A stretch of DNA of 64,000 nt from Prionace glauca (taxonomy: Eukaryota; Chordata; Chondrichthyes; Carcharhiniformes; Carcharhinidae), in NCBI GenBank assembly GCA_037974335.1, contig CM075729.1, forward strand, positions 111,892,437 through 111,956,436, written 5' to 3'. Below are positions 30,765-40,469 of this stretch, piece by piece. Made by a program: the position numbers and the translations under genes. Below the pieces are notes generated by a model. That model ran no database searches. It was not told the origin of the DNA and worked only from the letters and a program-made list of their open reading frames with translations. The stretch's first letter is position 1, and each line of letters starts with the position of its first letter.

Positions 30765-32523
30765 GCCAAGGATCTTAAATTCCAGAAATGTTCCAGAGGA
30801 TTGGGAAACAATGTAGCATCCTTCTTCAAAAAGGCAGGGAGACAAAAACAGGTAACTATATCCCATTTAACTTAAAATCTGTCTTTGGAAAATGTTATCT
30901 GTTATAAAGGATGTAATAGCAGAGAAATTAGGAATGCATAATATGATCAAGCGGTATCAGCACAGCTTTGGGAAGGGGAAATCGTCCCTGACAAATTTAT
31001 TAGAGTTCTCTGAGATGGTAATGAACTGGATAGATAAAGGGGATCCAGTAGATGTAGTATACTTGGATTTCCAAAAAGTATTCAATAACATATCGTGACA
31101 AAAGTCTACTTAATAAGATAAGAGCCCATGGTGTTGAAGATATGTAAGTGTGAAACTTTTCTATGGATCTGTAAAGCATGGTGGCACAGTGGTTAGCACT
31201 GCTGCCTCACAGAGCCAGGGATCCAGGTTCGTATCCCAGCTTGGGTGGCTGTCTGTTCAGAGTCTGCACATGCTCCCAGTATTTGCGTGGGTTCACTATG
31301 GGTGATCCGATTTCCTCCCACAGTCCAAAAGACACGCTGATTAGATGCATTGGCCACGCTAAGTTCTGCCTCAGTGTACCCAAAACGGTGCCAGATTGTG
31401 GCGATAAGGACATTTTTACAGTAACTTCATTGCAGTGTTAATGTAAACTTGCTTGTGACACGAATAAGTAAACTTCAAACTTTAAGAAGGATTGATTAAC
31501 TGATAGAGGATGGAGAGGAATAAGAAGGGCATTTTCAGGATGGCAGCCTGTAACTATAGGGATCAATGTTGGGACTGAATTATTTACAATATATATTAAT
31601 GATTTGGATGAGGGAAGTGAATGTACTGTTCCAAGTATGTGGATGGCACAAAAATAGGCTGAAAGGCAAGTGGTGAGGATGATACAAAGAGACTACAGAC
31701 GGATATCGACAGGTTAAGTGAGAGAGCACACAAACTTGGCAGAAGGAATATAAAGTAGGAATATGTGAAGTTTTGCACTTTGATTGGAAAGTAAAGGAGC
31801 TGAATAGTATTTAACTGGAGAGAGACTTCAGAAAGTGGCAGCGCTGAGGGGTCTGGGGATCTTAGTGCATAAATCACAAAAAGCTAGCATGCAAGTTCAG
31901 CAGACAATTGGGAAGTCAAATGAAATGTTGGCCTTTAACTTACAGGGAATGGAGTAAAAAAATGTGGAAATCTTGCTAAAACTACACCAGGCACTAATTA
32001 GACCACAGCCGCAATACTGTGAACAGTTTTGATCCCCTTATCTAAGGAACGATATGCTGACATTGGAGGCAGTCCAGTGAAAGTTCATTAGGTTGATCCG
32101 AAGGATTTTCATATGAGGAGAGGTTAAGGAGGCTGGCCCTGTACTCACTGGAGTTTAGAAGAATGAGAGGCGACATTATTGAGACATATCGGATTCTCAG
32201 GGGGTTTTGCCAGGGTAGTTACTGAGAGGTTGTTGCCTTAGGCATAATCTCAGAGTAAGGGGTGACCCACTGAAGACAGGGATGAGGGGGAATTTCTTCA
32301 TTAAGAGGGTAGTGAATGTGTGGGATTCTTTATCACAGAGGGTGGTAGAGGCTGGGTCCTTAAGGCTGAGACAGACAGATTTTTAATCGGTAAGGGGGTC
32401 GAGGGTTATGGGGATAAGGTGGGAAAGTGGAGTTGAGGATCATCACGTTAAATCAGCCACGATCGCACTGAATGGTGGGCAGACTCGATGGGCCAAATGG
32501 CCTACTTGTGCTTATGTTCTCTG
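30765..32523 (+). mobile_element. CR1-F, 5' truncated, split by SINE-1b
   Basis: RT-region peptide at 30,892-31,098 (SFGKGKSSLTNLLEFSEMVM, DPVDVVYLDFQKVFNN = motif A). The SINE follows at 31,174-31,487. The LINE then resumes with RT remnants (ATCAATGTTGGGACTGAATT) and the C-terminal region, ending ATCAGCCACGATCGCACTGA and GACTCGATGGGCCAAATGGC. Many stops and frame changes; old copy. Confidence 0.75.
31174..31487 (+). mobile_element. SINE-1b nested in CR1-F
   Basis: GGTGGCACAGTGGTTAGCAC to GTGACACGAATAAGTAAACT. All sections present. Confidence 0.85.
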
Positions 32524-32798
32524 TGTCACACCCGAGTCACAGCGTGATCCGCTCCAGGTCTTGGGTGCTGCCATCAGCCATGACCCTGTGAAACAAAGTA
32601 ACTGTGCGTTTGAAGGAAGTCGCAGGGTTGAACTTAAGGTTCCTCCTGAGCATCCTGTTTACAAAATTAACTAGAAAGAAACTCCGACTGAGGAAGGGCG
32701 GGGCGGGGGGAGGAGGTGAGGGAGGGGAGGTGACAGAGACAATTGGAAACCCAGTGCAGTTAACGGGGCAGCGCACAACAGCACACTCACCCACCCAC
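32524..32798. other. Unassigned sequence
   Basis: Low-copy-looking sequence with a G-rich section at 32,697-32,730. No gene recognised. Confidence 0.3.
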
Positions 32799-34010
32799 TT
32801 ACACACACACACACTGACAGACAAACACACACACACTGACAGACACACACACACACTGACAGACAAACACACACACACACTGACAGACAAACACACACAC
32901 AGTGACAGACACACAGACAGACAGACAAACACAAACACACACTGACAGACACACACACACACTGACAGACACACACACACACACACTGACAGACACACAC
33001 ACTGACAGACACACACACTGACAGACAAACACACACACACTGACAGACATACACACAGACAGACAAACACAAACACACACTGACAGACACACACACAGAC
33101 AGACAAACACAAACACACACTGACAGACACACACACACACTGACAGACACACACACACACACTGACAGACACACACACACACTGACAGACACACACACAG
33201 ACAGACAAACACAAACACTCACTGACAGACACACACACACACTGACAGACAGACACACACACACACTGACAGACAAACACACACACACACTGACAGACAC
33301 ACACACAGACAGACAAACACAAACACACACTGACAGACACACACACACACTGACAGACACACACACACACACTGACAGACAGACACACATACACTGACAG
33401 ACAGACATACACACTGATAGACAGACAAACACACACACACACTGACAGACACACACACACACTGACAGACAGACACACATACACTGACAGACAGACACAC
33501 ACACACTGATAGACAGACAAACACACACACACACTGACAGACACACACACACACTGACAGACAGACACACACACACTGACAGACAGACACACACACACTG
33601 ATAGACAGACAAACACACACACACACTGACAGACACACACACACACTGATAGACAGACATACACACACAAACACACACTGACAGACACACACACACACTG
33701 ACAGACAGACACACACACACTGGTAGACAGACACACACAAACACACACTGACAGACACACACACACACTGATAGATACACACACTCACACACACTGGCAG
33801 ACACATACAAACCAATATACATCCACACATATACCCACACCTGCACATAAACTCACACACACATACATACACAAGCAGACATATACACCCACACACATAC
33901 CACTCACCCCACACTCCCTCAAACACACACACACACATCTGATGCACAGACACACACACTCCCACGACAGACACACACACACACACACACTCCTCTACTT
34001 AAAAGCAACT
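32799..34010. repeat. Large CA / ACTGACAGAC compound array
   Basis: About 1.2 kb of (CA)n punctuated by ACTGACAGACA and GACAGACAGACA at intervals of roughly 20-30 bases, with higher-order blocks of ~60-120 bases recurring (for example around ACTGATAGACAGACAAACAC). Long open frames on the minus strand are made of Cys/Val/Ser repeats and arise from the array. The right end at ~33,790-34,010 is less regular. Confidence 0.95.
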
Positions 34011-34095
34011 CATCATGAAGGCAAAAGAAAGGTTTACGTTTGTACGGTCCTCTTTGCAATCATCATTTAGTAGTCAAAGTAATGTTTGACATGTT

Positions 34096-34912
34096 GTCAG
34101 GGAAGGCGATGACCTAGTGGAATTATCGCTAGACTATTAATCCAGGAACTCAGCTAATGTTCTGAGGAGTCGAATCCTGCCACGGCAGATGATGGAATTT
34201 GAATTCAGTAAAAAATATCTGGAATTAAGAATCTACTGATGACCATGAAACCATTGTCGGAAAAACCCATCTGGTTTACCAATGTCCTATCGGGAGGGAA
34301 ATCTGCAGTCCTGACATGATCTGGCCTACATGTGACTCTAGAGCAAGCCTCAACTGCCCTCTGAAATGGCCTAGCAAGCCACCCAGTTGTATGAATTGCT
34401 ACCAAGTCTCTACATGAAACTGGACGGACCACCTGCCATCAACCTAGGCACCGGAAAAGACAACAGCAAAACAAACAACCCTACTGACCCTGCAACGTCC
34501 CCCTGACAACATCTGGGGGCTAGTGCCAAAATTGGGAGAGCTATCCCACAGACTAGTCACACAACAGCCTGACATAGTCAGCCTCACCGTATCATAACTT
34601 ACAGATAACACCCCAGACACCACTTCCATCTAGAAGGACAAGGACAGCAGATAAATGGGAACACCACCACCTGCAATTTACCCTCCAAGCCACTCATCAT
34701 GGTGACTTGGAAATATATCGCTGTTCCTTTGCAGTCGCTGGCTCAAAATCCTGGAATTCCCTCCCTGAAATTCCCTGGAATTGTGGGTAAACCCACAGAA
34801 CATGAACTGTGGCGATTGAAGGTGGCAGCTCACCACCGCCTTCCCAAGGGCAACTAGGGGGGGGGCAATAAATGCTGGCCAGTCAGTGACACTCATGTCC
34901 CACAAATGAATT
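34096..34912 (+). mobile_element. SINE-2, long variant or composite
   Basis: SINE-2 head and body at 34,104-34,390 (TTATCGCTAGACTATTAATC, CCACGGCAGATGATGGAATT, ACATGTGACTCTAGAGCAAG). About 440 bases absent from the other SINE-2 copies follow (34,391-34,830). The shared tail GGGCAATAAATGCTGGCCAG closes the element at ~34,862-34,912. The extra part contains a TCACCACCGCCTTCCCAAGG block also typical of LINE-J ends, so this may be SINE-2 joined to a LINE-J-derived end. Confidence 0.6.
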
Positions 34913-35124
34913 AAAATAAAGTACTGCTGCGCAGGACATATATCAACCAGTTATGAGCGCAACATCACCGCAAAGTGATCATCTGTGAATAGCCTTTATC
35001 TTTTGTGTTTCGGTTATCAGGGTATAAGGAGATAATAATGGCTGTTATCATTTAATGGGGACCTCACTGAGATTGTCTGGTGGACTGATTGGTGAATCAG
35101 GTTGCGGGGGGGGGGCGGGGGGAG

Positions 35125-35504
35125 TACTTTTTTAATTCATACACTGGCATCACTGACTGGACCAGCATTTATTGCCCATTCCCAATTGCCCTTGAACTGA
35201 GTTTCAGAGGGGCAGTTAAGAGTCAACCACATTGCTGTGGATCTGGAGTCACATGTAGGCCAGACCAGGTAAGGACGGCAGATTGTCTTCTCGAAAAGGA
35301 CGTTAGCGAACCAGATGAGTTTTTAACCACAATCGACAATGGTTTCATGGTGATCACTGGAGTTTTAATTTTGGATTTTTAAAAAAAAATTAATTTCAAA
35401 TTTCGCCATCTGCCATGGTGGGATTCGATCCCGGGTCCACAGAGCATTACCATGGAATCCCAAATTGCTAGTCCAGTGCCAATACCACTCTAGCACCATC
35501 TCCC
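35125..35504 (-). mobile_element. SINE-2
   Basis: Reverse-complement copy: AGCATTTATTGCCCATTCCC, AGTTAAGAGTCAACCACATT, GGGATTCGATCCCGGGTCCA, ending at CTCTAGCACCATCTCCCC. Confidence 0.85.
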
Positions 35505-36048
35505 CTGAAATAGTAACATGTATGATTAGGGGGGAGGTGGGGGAGGAGGGGGAGGGGACAGCGTAGGGATGGTATCTGTGGAAGGAGCTCGAAATCAGGA
35601 GGAAAAAGGTTTTTCCCCACCCCACATCTCCCCGCCCCACTCCACACCCCTCCCCAACACCTCCACTCCCGCATCCCCACCCCCCCAACCCAGCCCTACC
35701 CTGGCGAAGGGATGAATATTAGCCAGCACACGAGAGATAACTCCCTTAAATTTATGACCTGGAATCCTTTACACCAGCGCCCCCCCCCCCAACTCCCCCA
35801 AGCAAGTCTGTGTATCTTTGCTTTAACCATGGAGGGATTTGAATAGACTGATGGGTCCTCAGAGGCCTTGGAGGGATTTGAAAGTGAGCGTATTGAACTG
35901 GGGTCACTGGCGCAGTGAGGTAGCAGTGCTAACCAGTGTGCCACCGTGCCACCCTATTCAGGTGAAGAGAGGGAACTGATTACAAAATGGGCTAACACGG
36001 TGGGGCGGGAGGGGACGGGGGCATCCGGAGGCAAATTTGAGTGGTCAG
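35505..36048. other. Unassigned, strand-asymmetric G-rich then C-rich
   Basis: A G-rich run at 35,528-35,560 is followed by C-rich tracts at 35,615-35,800, a simple compositional feature. A SINE-1 head scrap sits at 35,885-35,953. No gene recognised. Confidence 0.35.
35885..35953 (-). mobile_element. SINE-1 head fragment
   Basis: TATTGAACTGGGGTCACTGG to CCAGTGTGCCACCGTGCCAC. Confidence 0.65.
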
Positions 36049-36239
36049 AACAGTCCAAAGATGTGCGGGTTAGGTCAATTGTCCATGCTAAAATTGCCCC
36101 TTAGTGTCCTAAGATGCATAGGTTAGAGGGATTAGCAGGTAAATGTGTAAGGATATGGGGCTAGGGCCTGGGTGGGATTGTGGTCAATGCAGACTCAGTG
36201 GGCCGAAGGGCCTCTTTCTGCACTGTAGGGTTTCTATGG
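36049..36239 (+). mobile_element. SINE-1a, 5' truncated
   Basis: CAGTCCAAAGATGTGCGGGT to TTCTGCACTGTAGGGTTTCT. Confidence 0.8.
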
Positions 36240-36452
36240 GCTGAGGACACAGGAGGTGGGTCACATGGATAAGACAGGATCAGTGAGGGGTTGAGGGGGT
36301 GACAGAAGGAAAATGTGAATTAAGAGCTTGGGGCAGCAGTATTAGGACAAGTTTGATCTAGTGAGCCAGTGGAAGGCAGTGAGGGAAGGGGAAAGCGAGG
36401 CAGACGTAGCTAATAGGATCATCTTAATCTTAGTGACAAAAAAGTCCATGAG
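36240..36452. other. Unassigned sequence
   Basis: Nothing recognised. Confidence 0.25.
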
Positions 36453-36465
36453 CATTATACAAATA

Positions 36466-36762
36466 CAGTAAAAAGTCTGACAACACCAGGTTTTAGTCCA
36501 ACCGATTTATTTGATAATATTCTCACAAGCAAGCAAGCTTTCGGGGTTAGCCCCTTCGTCAGGTGAATGGAGAGTTCTGGCCTCAGACAGAGCATATAAA
36601 GCACAGACTGAGGCCAGAACTCTCCATTCACCTGACGAAGAGGGTAACCTCGAAAGCTTGCTTGCTTGTGAGAATATTATCAAATAAATCGGTTGGACTA
36701 AAACCTGGTGTTGTCAGACTTTTTACTGTGTTTACGCCAGTCCAACGCCGGCATACCCACAT
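36466..36762. mobile_element. PLE-1 complete fold-back with two hammerhead-like cores
   Basis: A 13-bp duplication CATTATACAAATA flanks it (36,453-36,465; 36,763-36,775). Arms of ~100 bases are inverted around 36,605. Each arm has a core. Minus strand 36,539-36,562: CTGACGA, stem AGGGGCTAACCCC, GAAA. Plus strand 36,632-36,655: CTGACGA, stem AGAGGGTAACCTC, GAAA. The stem differs by a paired change, G-C to A-U. No coding sequence. Confidence 0.85.
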
Positions 36763-36777
36763 CATTATACAAATAGC

Positions 36778-36893
36778 CAGGATGTACCCGAACAGGACCC
36801 GGAATGTGACAACTAGTGATTTTCACAGCAACTTGTTAATGTAAGTGTTAATGTAAGCCAACTTGTGACACTAATAAATAAATGTAAACTTAT
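36778..36893 (+). mobile_element. SINE-1b tail scrap
   Basis: GTACCCGAACAGGACCCGGA to GACACTAATAAATAAATG, with a small TTAATGTAAGTG duplication. Confidence 0.65.
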
Positions 36894-37026
36894 CAGGAGT
36901 GAGGGTGGAGAGGGCAGGGGAGAGGGTTTGAGGGTCTGCTGTAGAGAAATGAAAGTCTGAGGGTGGGAGGGATGAGGGTACGATTATCTTTCTCGTGTAT
37001 TTCAATCTCCAAGCTCTGGAGCATTT

Positions 37027-37361
37027 GGAATCATAAAACCCCTATAGTGTAGAAGGAGGCCATTCGGCCCATTAAACCTGCGCCAAAAACAATCCCACCC
37101 AGGCTCTATCCCTTGTACTCCACAAATTGACCCCACTAATCCCTCTAACCTACACATCCTAGGACACTAAAGAGCAATATAGCAGGGCCAATCAAGCTAC
37201 CCTGCTCGTCTTTTGACCGTGGGAGGAAACCGGATCACCCGGAGGAAACCTATGCAAACACAAGGAGAATGTGCAAACTCTGTACATACCCAAGGGAATC
37301 GAACTCGGGTGCCTGGAGCCGGGAGGCAGCGGTGCTAACCACTGCCCCACCATGCCACCCA
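37027..37361 (-). mobile_element. SINE-1a
   Basis: Full reverse-complement copy: AAAACCCCTATAGTGTAGAA, CCGGAGGAAACCTATGCAAA, GGAATCGAACTCGGGTGCCT, CCACTGCCCCACCATGCCAC. Confidence 0.85.
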
Positions 37362-38139
37362 CTTAACTTAATCTTAAAAAGGGCGGAAACCCTCAGTAAA
37401 GTAATCAAAGGACCAAAACCCATTTAAACCACATCACAGTGACCGACCATGTCAACACAGTGAAGTGCATGGACAAAGGGGTTTAGTGCAGAAGAAAGCG
37501 AGAGCTGAGAGGCAGCTGGTAGGCTTAAAACAATAGATCTTTTTGAAAATGCTGACGCAGTATGCAGACTGTAATAGCAGGTGGCAGCACTGAGCGGGCA
37601 GCTGGCTCTCTATGAAGGGAAAATGGCCGAGCATTACAAGCTGTGAGTTGACAATGAACTCATGGGTAGCACAATTATAGAGAGCTTCACCGGAGGCACA
37701 TTTGGTTAACAACGAAACCAAAACAAAGGGCCAGGACAAAAGCCTGCGAGGGGCTGAAAAGGAAAAGATAGAAAGTAAGATGGGAAAATGTAACTATGAA
37801 GCTGAAGATCAAGGAACAGGAGATAAAAGTAATGGATGTAAACACATTTTAGCAAGACAAAATAAGTGACAGACTTTTGCAAGTTCATTCCTCAGTGCAA
37901 TGCCTTGACCAGGGTCAGGCTGCCTGGTTTAAATTTTAATTGTTGCTTGGAAGTTAACTGTTATCATATTCAACTGGTGCATTTGCCATGCCTGTACCTG
38001 CACCAATCAGAGTCCACTTGCCAAACCAACTAGGAAATATTGAGTCGCTGAAAGACAAAACAGTTGAAATGCAAGTAATGAATCTCGGGATGACAAGGAA
38101 AAGTTGAGTCATTGCAAGAGAAAGTAGAATTGCAGTAGG
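37362..38139. other. Unassigned sequence
   Basis: About 780 bases, A- and G-rich on the plus strand. A 95-codon minus-strand frame (37,739-37,452) is Cys/Leu-rich with no recognisable motif. Possibly an uncharacterised interspersed repeat. Confidence 0.3.
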
Positions 38140-38995
38140 ATTGTGATCAATTGGGCCAAGGGGCTGAGGAATGGCAGGTGGTGTTTAATTTAGACAAATG
38201 AGAGGTGATGCGTTTTGATAGATTGAACCTGGGCAGGACTTACTCAATTAATGGTAGGGCGTTGGGGAGAGTTACAGAACAAAGAGATCTAGGAGTACAT
38301 GTTCATAGCTCCTTGAAAGTGGAGTCACAGGTGGACAGGATGGTGAAGAAGGCACTTAACATGCTTGGTTTCATCGGTCAGAACACTGAATACAGGAGTT
38401 GGAACATCTTGTTGAAGTTGTACAAGACATTGGTAAGGCCACACTTGGAATACTGTGTACAGTTTTGGTCACCCTATTATAGAAAGGATATTATTAAACT
38501 AGAAAGAGTGCAGCAAAGATTTACTAGGATGCTACTGGGACTGATGGATTGAGTTATAAGGAGTGGCTGGAAAGACTGGGACTTTTTTCTCTGGAGCGTA
38601 GGAGGTTGAGGAGTGATCTTATAGATGTCTATAAAATAATGAGGGGCATACATCAGCTTGATAATCAATATCTTTTCCCAAAGGTAGGGGAGTCTAAAAC
38701 TAGAGGGCATAGGTTTAAGGTGAGAGGGGAGAGATACAAAAGTGTCCAGAGGGGTAATTTTTTTCACACAGAGGATGGTGAGTGTCTGGAACAAGCTGCC
38801 ACAGGTAATAGCAGAGGCGGGTACAATTTTGTCTTTTAAAAAGCGTTTGGACAGTTACATGGGTAAGATGGGTGTAGAGGTATATGGGCCAAATGCGGGC
38901 AATTGGGATTAACTTAGGAGTTTTTAAAAAAAAGGCAACATGGACAAGTTGGATCAAAGGGCCTGTTTCCATTCTGTAAACCTCTTTGATTCTAA
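38140..38995 (+). mobile_element. CR1-D, 3' part
   Basis: Encodes MMRFDRLNLGRTYSINGRAL, LYKTLVRPHLEYCVQFWSPY and RVQQRFTRMLLGLMD; after one frame change near 38,545 it continues YKEWLERLGLFSLERRRLRS and GHRFKVRGERYKSVQRGNFF. The 3' UTR ends GGGCCTGTTTCCATTCTGTA. The RT core is lost by 5' truncation; otherwise one of the better preserved fragments. Confidence 0.8.
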
Positions 38996-39320
38996 ATTCT
39001 CATCCAAGAGTTTGAAGGGACCCAGAAATAATGGTCAGGAGTGAACTTACAAAGTGTGAGCTTGAACGGCAGCACAGAGGAATTACTGTCCTCAACTTCC
39101 TCATTGGTGAAGATGCTAGTATCCCCGCCTGCTACGCAGGAGACCAGGGTTCAATTCCCTGCCAGGGAGCTGCCAGGTTCCAGGACAGTGTGGTGGTAGT
39201 GTGTGTTCTGATTTAATTCCAGCATTGGTTGCTGATCCAACCTAGAGCACATCGCCAAGCCCTGCATTCTCAAGGGCTCACAACAGGCATCGCTTCATAC
39301 CAGCCAGTAGTCACATCTTT
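38996..39320. other. Unassigned flank of the tRNA-like relic
   Basis: Contains the tRNA-Asp-like segment listed separately, followed by TGGTGGTAGTGTGTGTTCTG. No element family otherwise recognised. Confidence 0.3.
39098..39169 (+). pseudogene. tRNA-Asp-like pseudogene or SINE head
   Basis: Aligns over 72 positions to the usual vertebrate tRNA-Asp. D-arm region GGTGAAGATGCTAGTATCCC, anticodon region CCCGCCTGCTACGCAGGAG (GCT in place of the GTC anticodon), T-arm AGGGTTCAATTCCCT intact. The acceptor stem pairs poorly (at least three mismatches), so it should not be a functional tRNA. It may be a retro-pseudogene or the head of a short SINE. Confidence 0.55.
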
Positions 39321-39585
39321 GTGGATGGCGGGACTGATGTATGAGGAGAGATTAGGATTGTTAGGAAAACAATCCAGGTTAGGATTGTTTTCACTGGAAT
39401 TCAGATGAATGAGGGGGGATCTCATAAAGACTTATAAAATTCTAACAGGACTAGACAGGGTAGTTGCAGGAAGGATGTTCCCGATGGTGGGGGAAGTCCA
39501 GAACCAGGGGTTACAGTCTGAGGATTCAGGATAGACTATTTAGGATGGAGATGAGGAGAGATTTCTTCACCCAAAGAATGTTAAA
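39321..39585 (+). mobile_element. CR1 3' fragment
   Basis: GATGTATGAGGAGAGATTAG, TTCACTGGAATTCAGATGAA, GAGGAGAGATTTCTTCACCC. A ~20-base AGGATTGTT segment is locally duplicated. Confidence 0.6.
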
Positions 39586-39619
39586 ATCTCCTGACCCTCT
39601 CAGGCACTAGGAGGGACAA

Positions 39620-39805
39620 AACTTCATCTGCTGGTGCCCCTGTCACACTGCCGTCTGTCACCCCTTCTCTCTAACACCATTGCTTGTCCCCTAGTCTCAC
39701 TGCCCTCTGTCACCCTCCCTCTCTCTATCACCATCTGCTGGTGCACCTGATTCATTGCCCTCTGTCACCCCTTTCTCTATTACCAATTCTGAGTGCCATG
39801 TCTCT
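39620..39805 (+). repeat. Degenerate ~60-bp minisatellite, left part
   Basis: Recurring CACCATCTGCTGGTGC, CTGCCCTCTGTCACCC and CTCTCTATCACCATC motifs. The same motifs resume at 40,312 beyond an L2s insertion. Confidence 0.7.
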
Positions 39806-39814
39806 CACCAACTT

Positions 39815-40310
39815 TCACAGATACAGCATAGAAAGCATTCTTTCTGGTTGTATCACAGCTTGGTATGGCTCCTGCTCTGCCCAACACCGCAAGAAACTAC
39901 AAAGGGTGTTGAACGAAGCCCAGTCCATTGCACAAACCAGCTTCCCATCCATTAACTCTGTCTACAATACCCACTGCCTCAGCAAAGCAGCCAGTATAAT
40001 TAAAAACCCCACACACCCCAGACATTCTCTCTTCCACCTTCTTCCAGCAGGAAAAAGATACAAAAGTCTGAGGTCATGGACCAACCAACTCAAGAACAGC
40101 TTCTTTCCTGCTGCCATCAAACTTTTGATTAGACTTACCTTGCACTAAGTTGATCTTTCTCTACACCCGAGCTACGACTTTAACACTACATTCTGAATTC
40201 TCTCCTCTCTTTCACTATGTACGGTATGCTTTGTCTGTATAGCACGCAAGAAACAATACTTTTCTCTGTAAACGAATACGTGTGACAATAATAACTTAAA
40301 TCAAACCAAA
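39815..40310 (+). mobile_element. L2s 3' fragment inside a minisatellite
   Basis: One open frame (to 40,148) with SIESILSGCITAWYGSCSAQ, HRKKLQRVLNEAQSIAQTSF and KNPTHPRHSLFHLLPAGKRY; the conserved C-terminal region after the RT core is best preserved here. 3' UTR ends GTGACAATAATAACTTAAAT. Confidence 0.85.
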
Positions 40311-40311
40311 G

Positions 40312-40465
40312 TCTCACTGCCCTGTGTTAGCCTGCTCTCTATCTCCATCTCCTGGTGATCTGCCTCACTGCCTTTAGCTCCTGCTCTCCCTACCACCATC
40401 TGCTGGTGCCCCTGTCACATTACCTTCAGTCACCCCTCTCTATCACCATCACCATCTCAGATCAC
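40312..40465 (+). repeat. Degenerate ~60-bp minisatellite, right part
   Basis: GTCTCACTGCCCTGTG, CACCATCTGCTGGTGC, CTCTCTATCACCATC. Continuation of 39,620-39,805. Confidence 0.7.
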
Positions 40466-40469
40466 TGAA

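Noticed and set aside
32537-33986. Open frames of 255-415 codons on the minus strand across the CA array
   Set aside because: They consist of CVCVS/CLSVC repeats dictated by the dinucleotide array; no start context, domain or codon signal.
37452-37739. 95-codon Cys/Leu-rich minus-strand frame that could pass for a membrane peptide
   Set aside because: No Kozak-like context, no recognised family; region looks like dispersed repeat.
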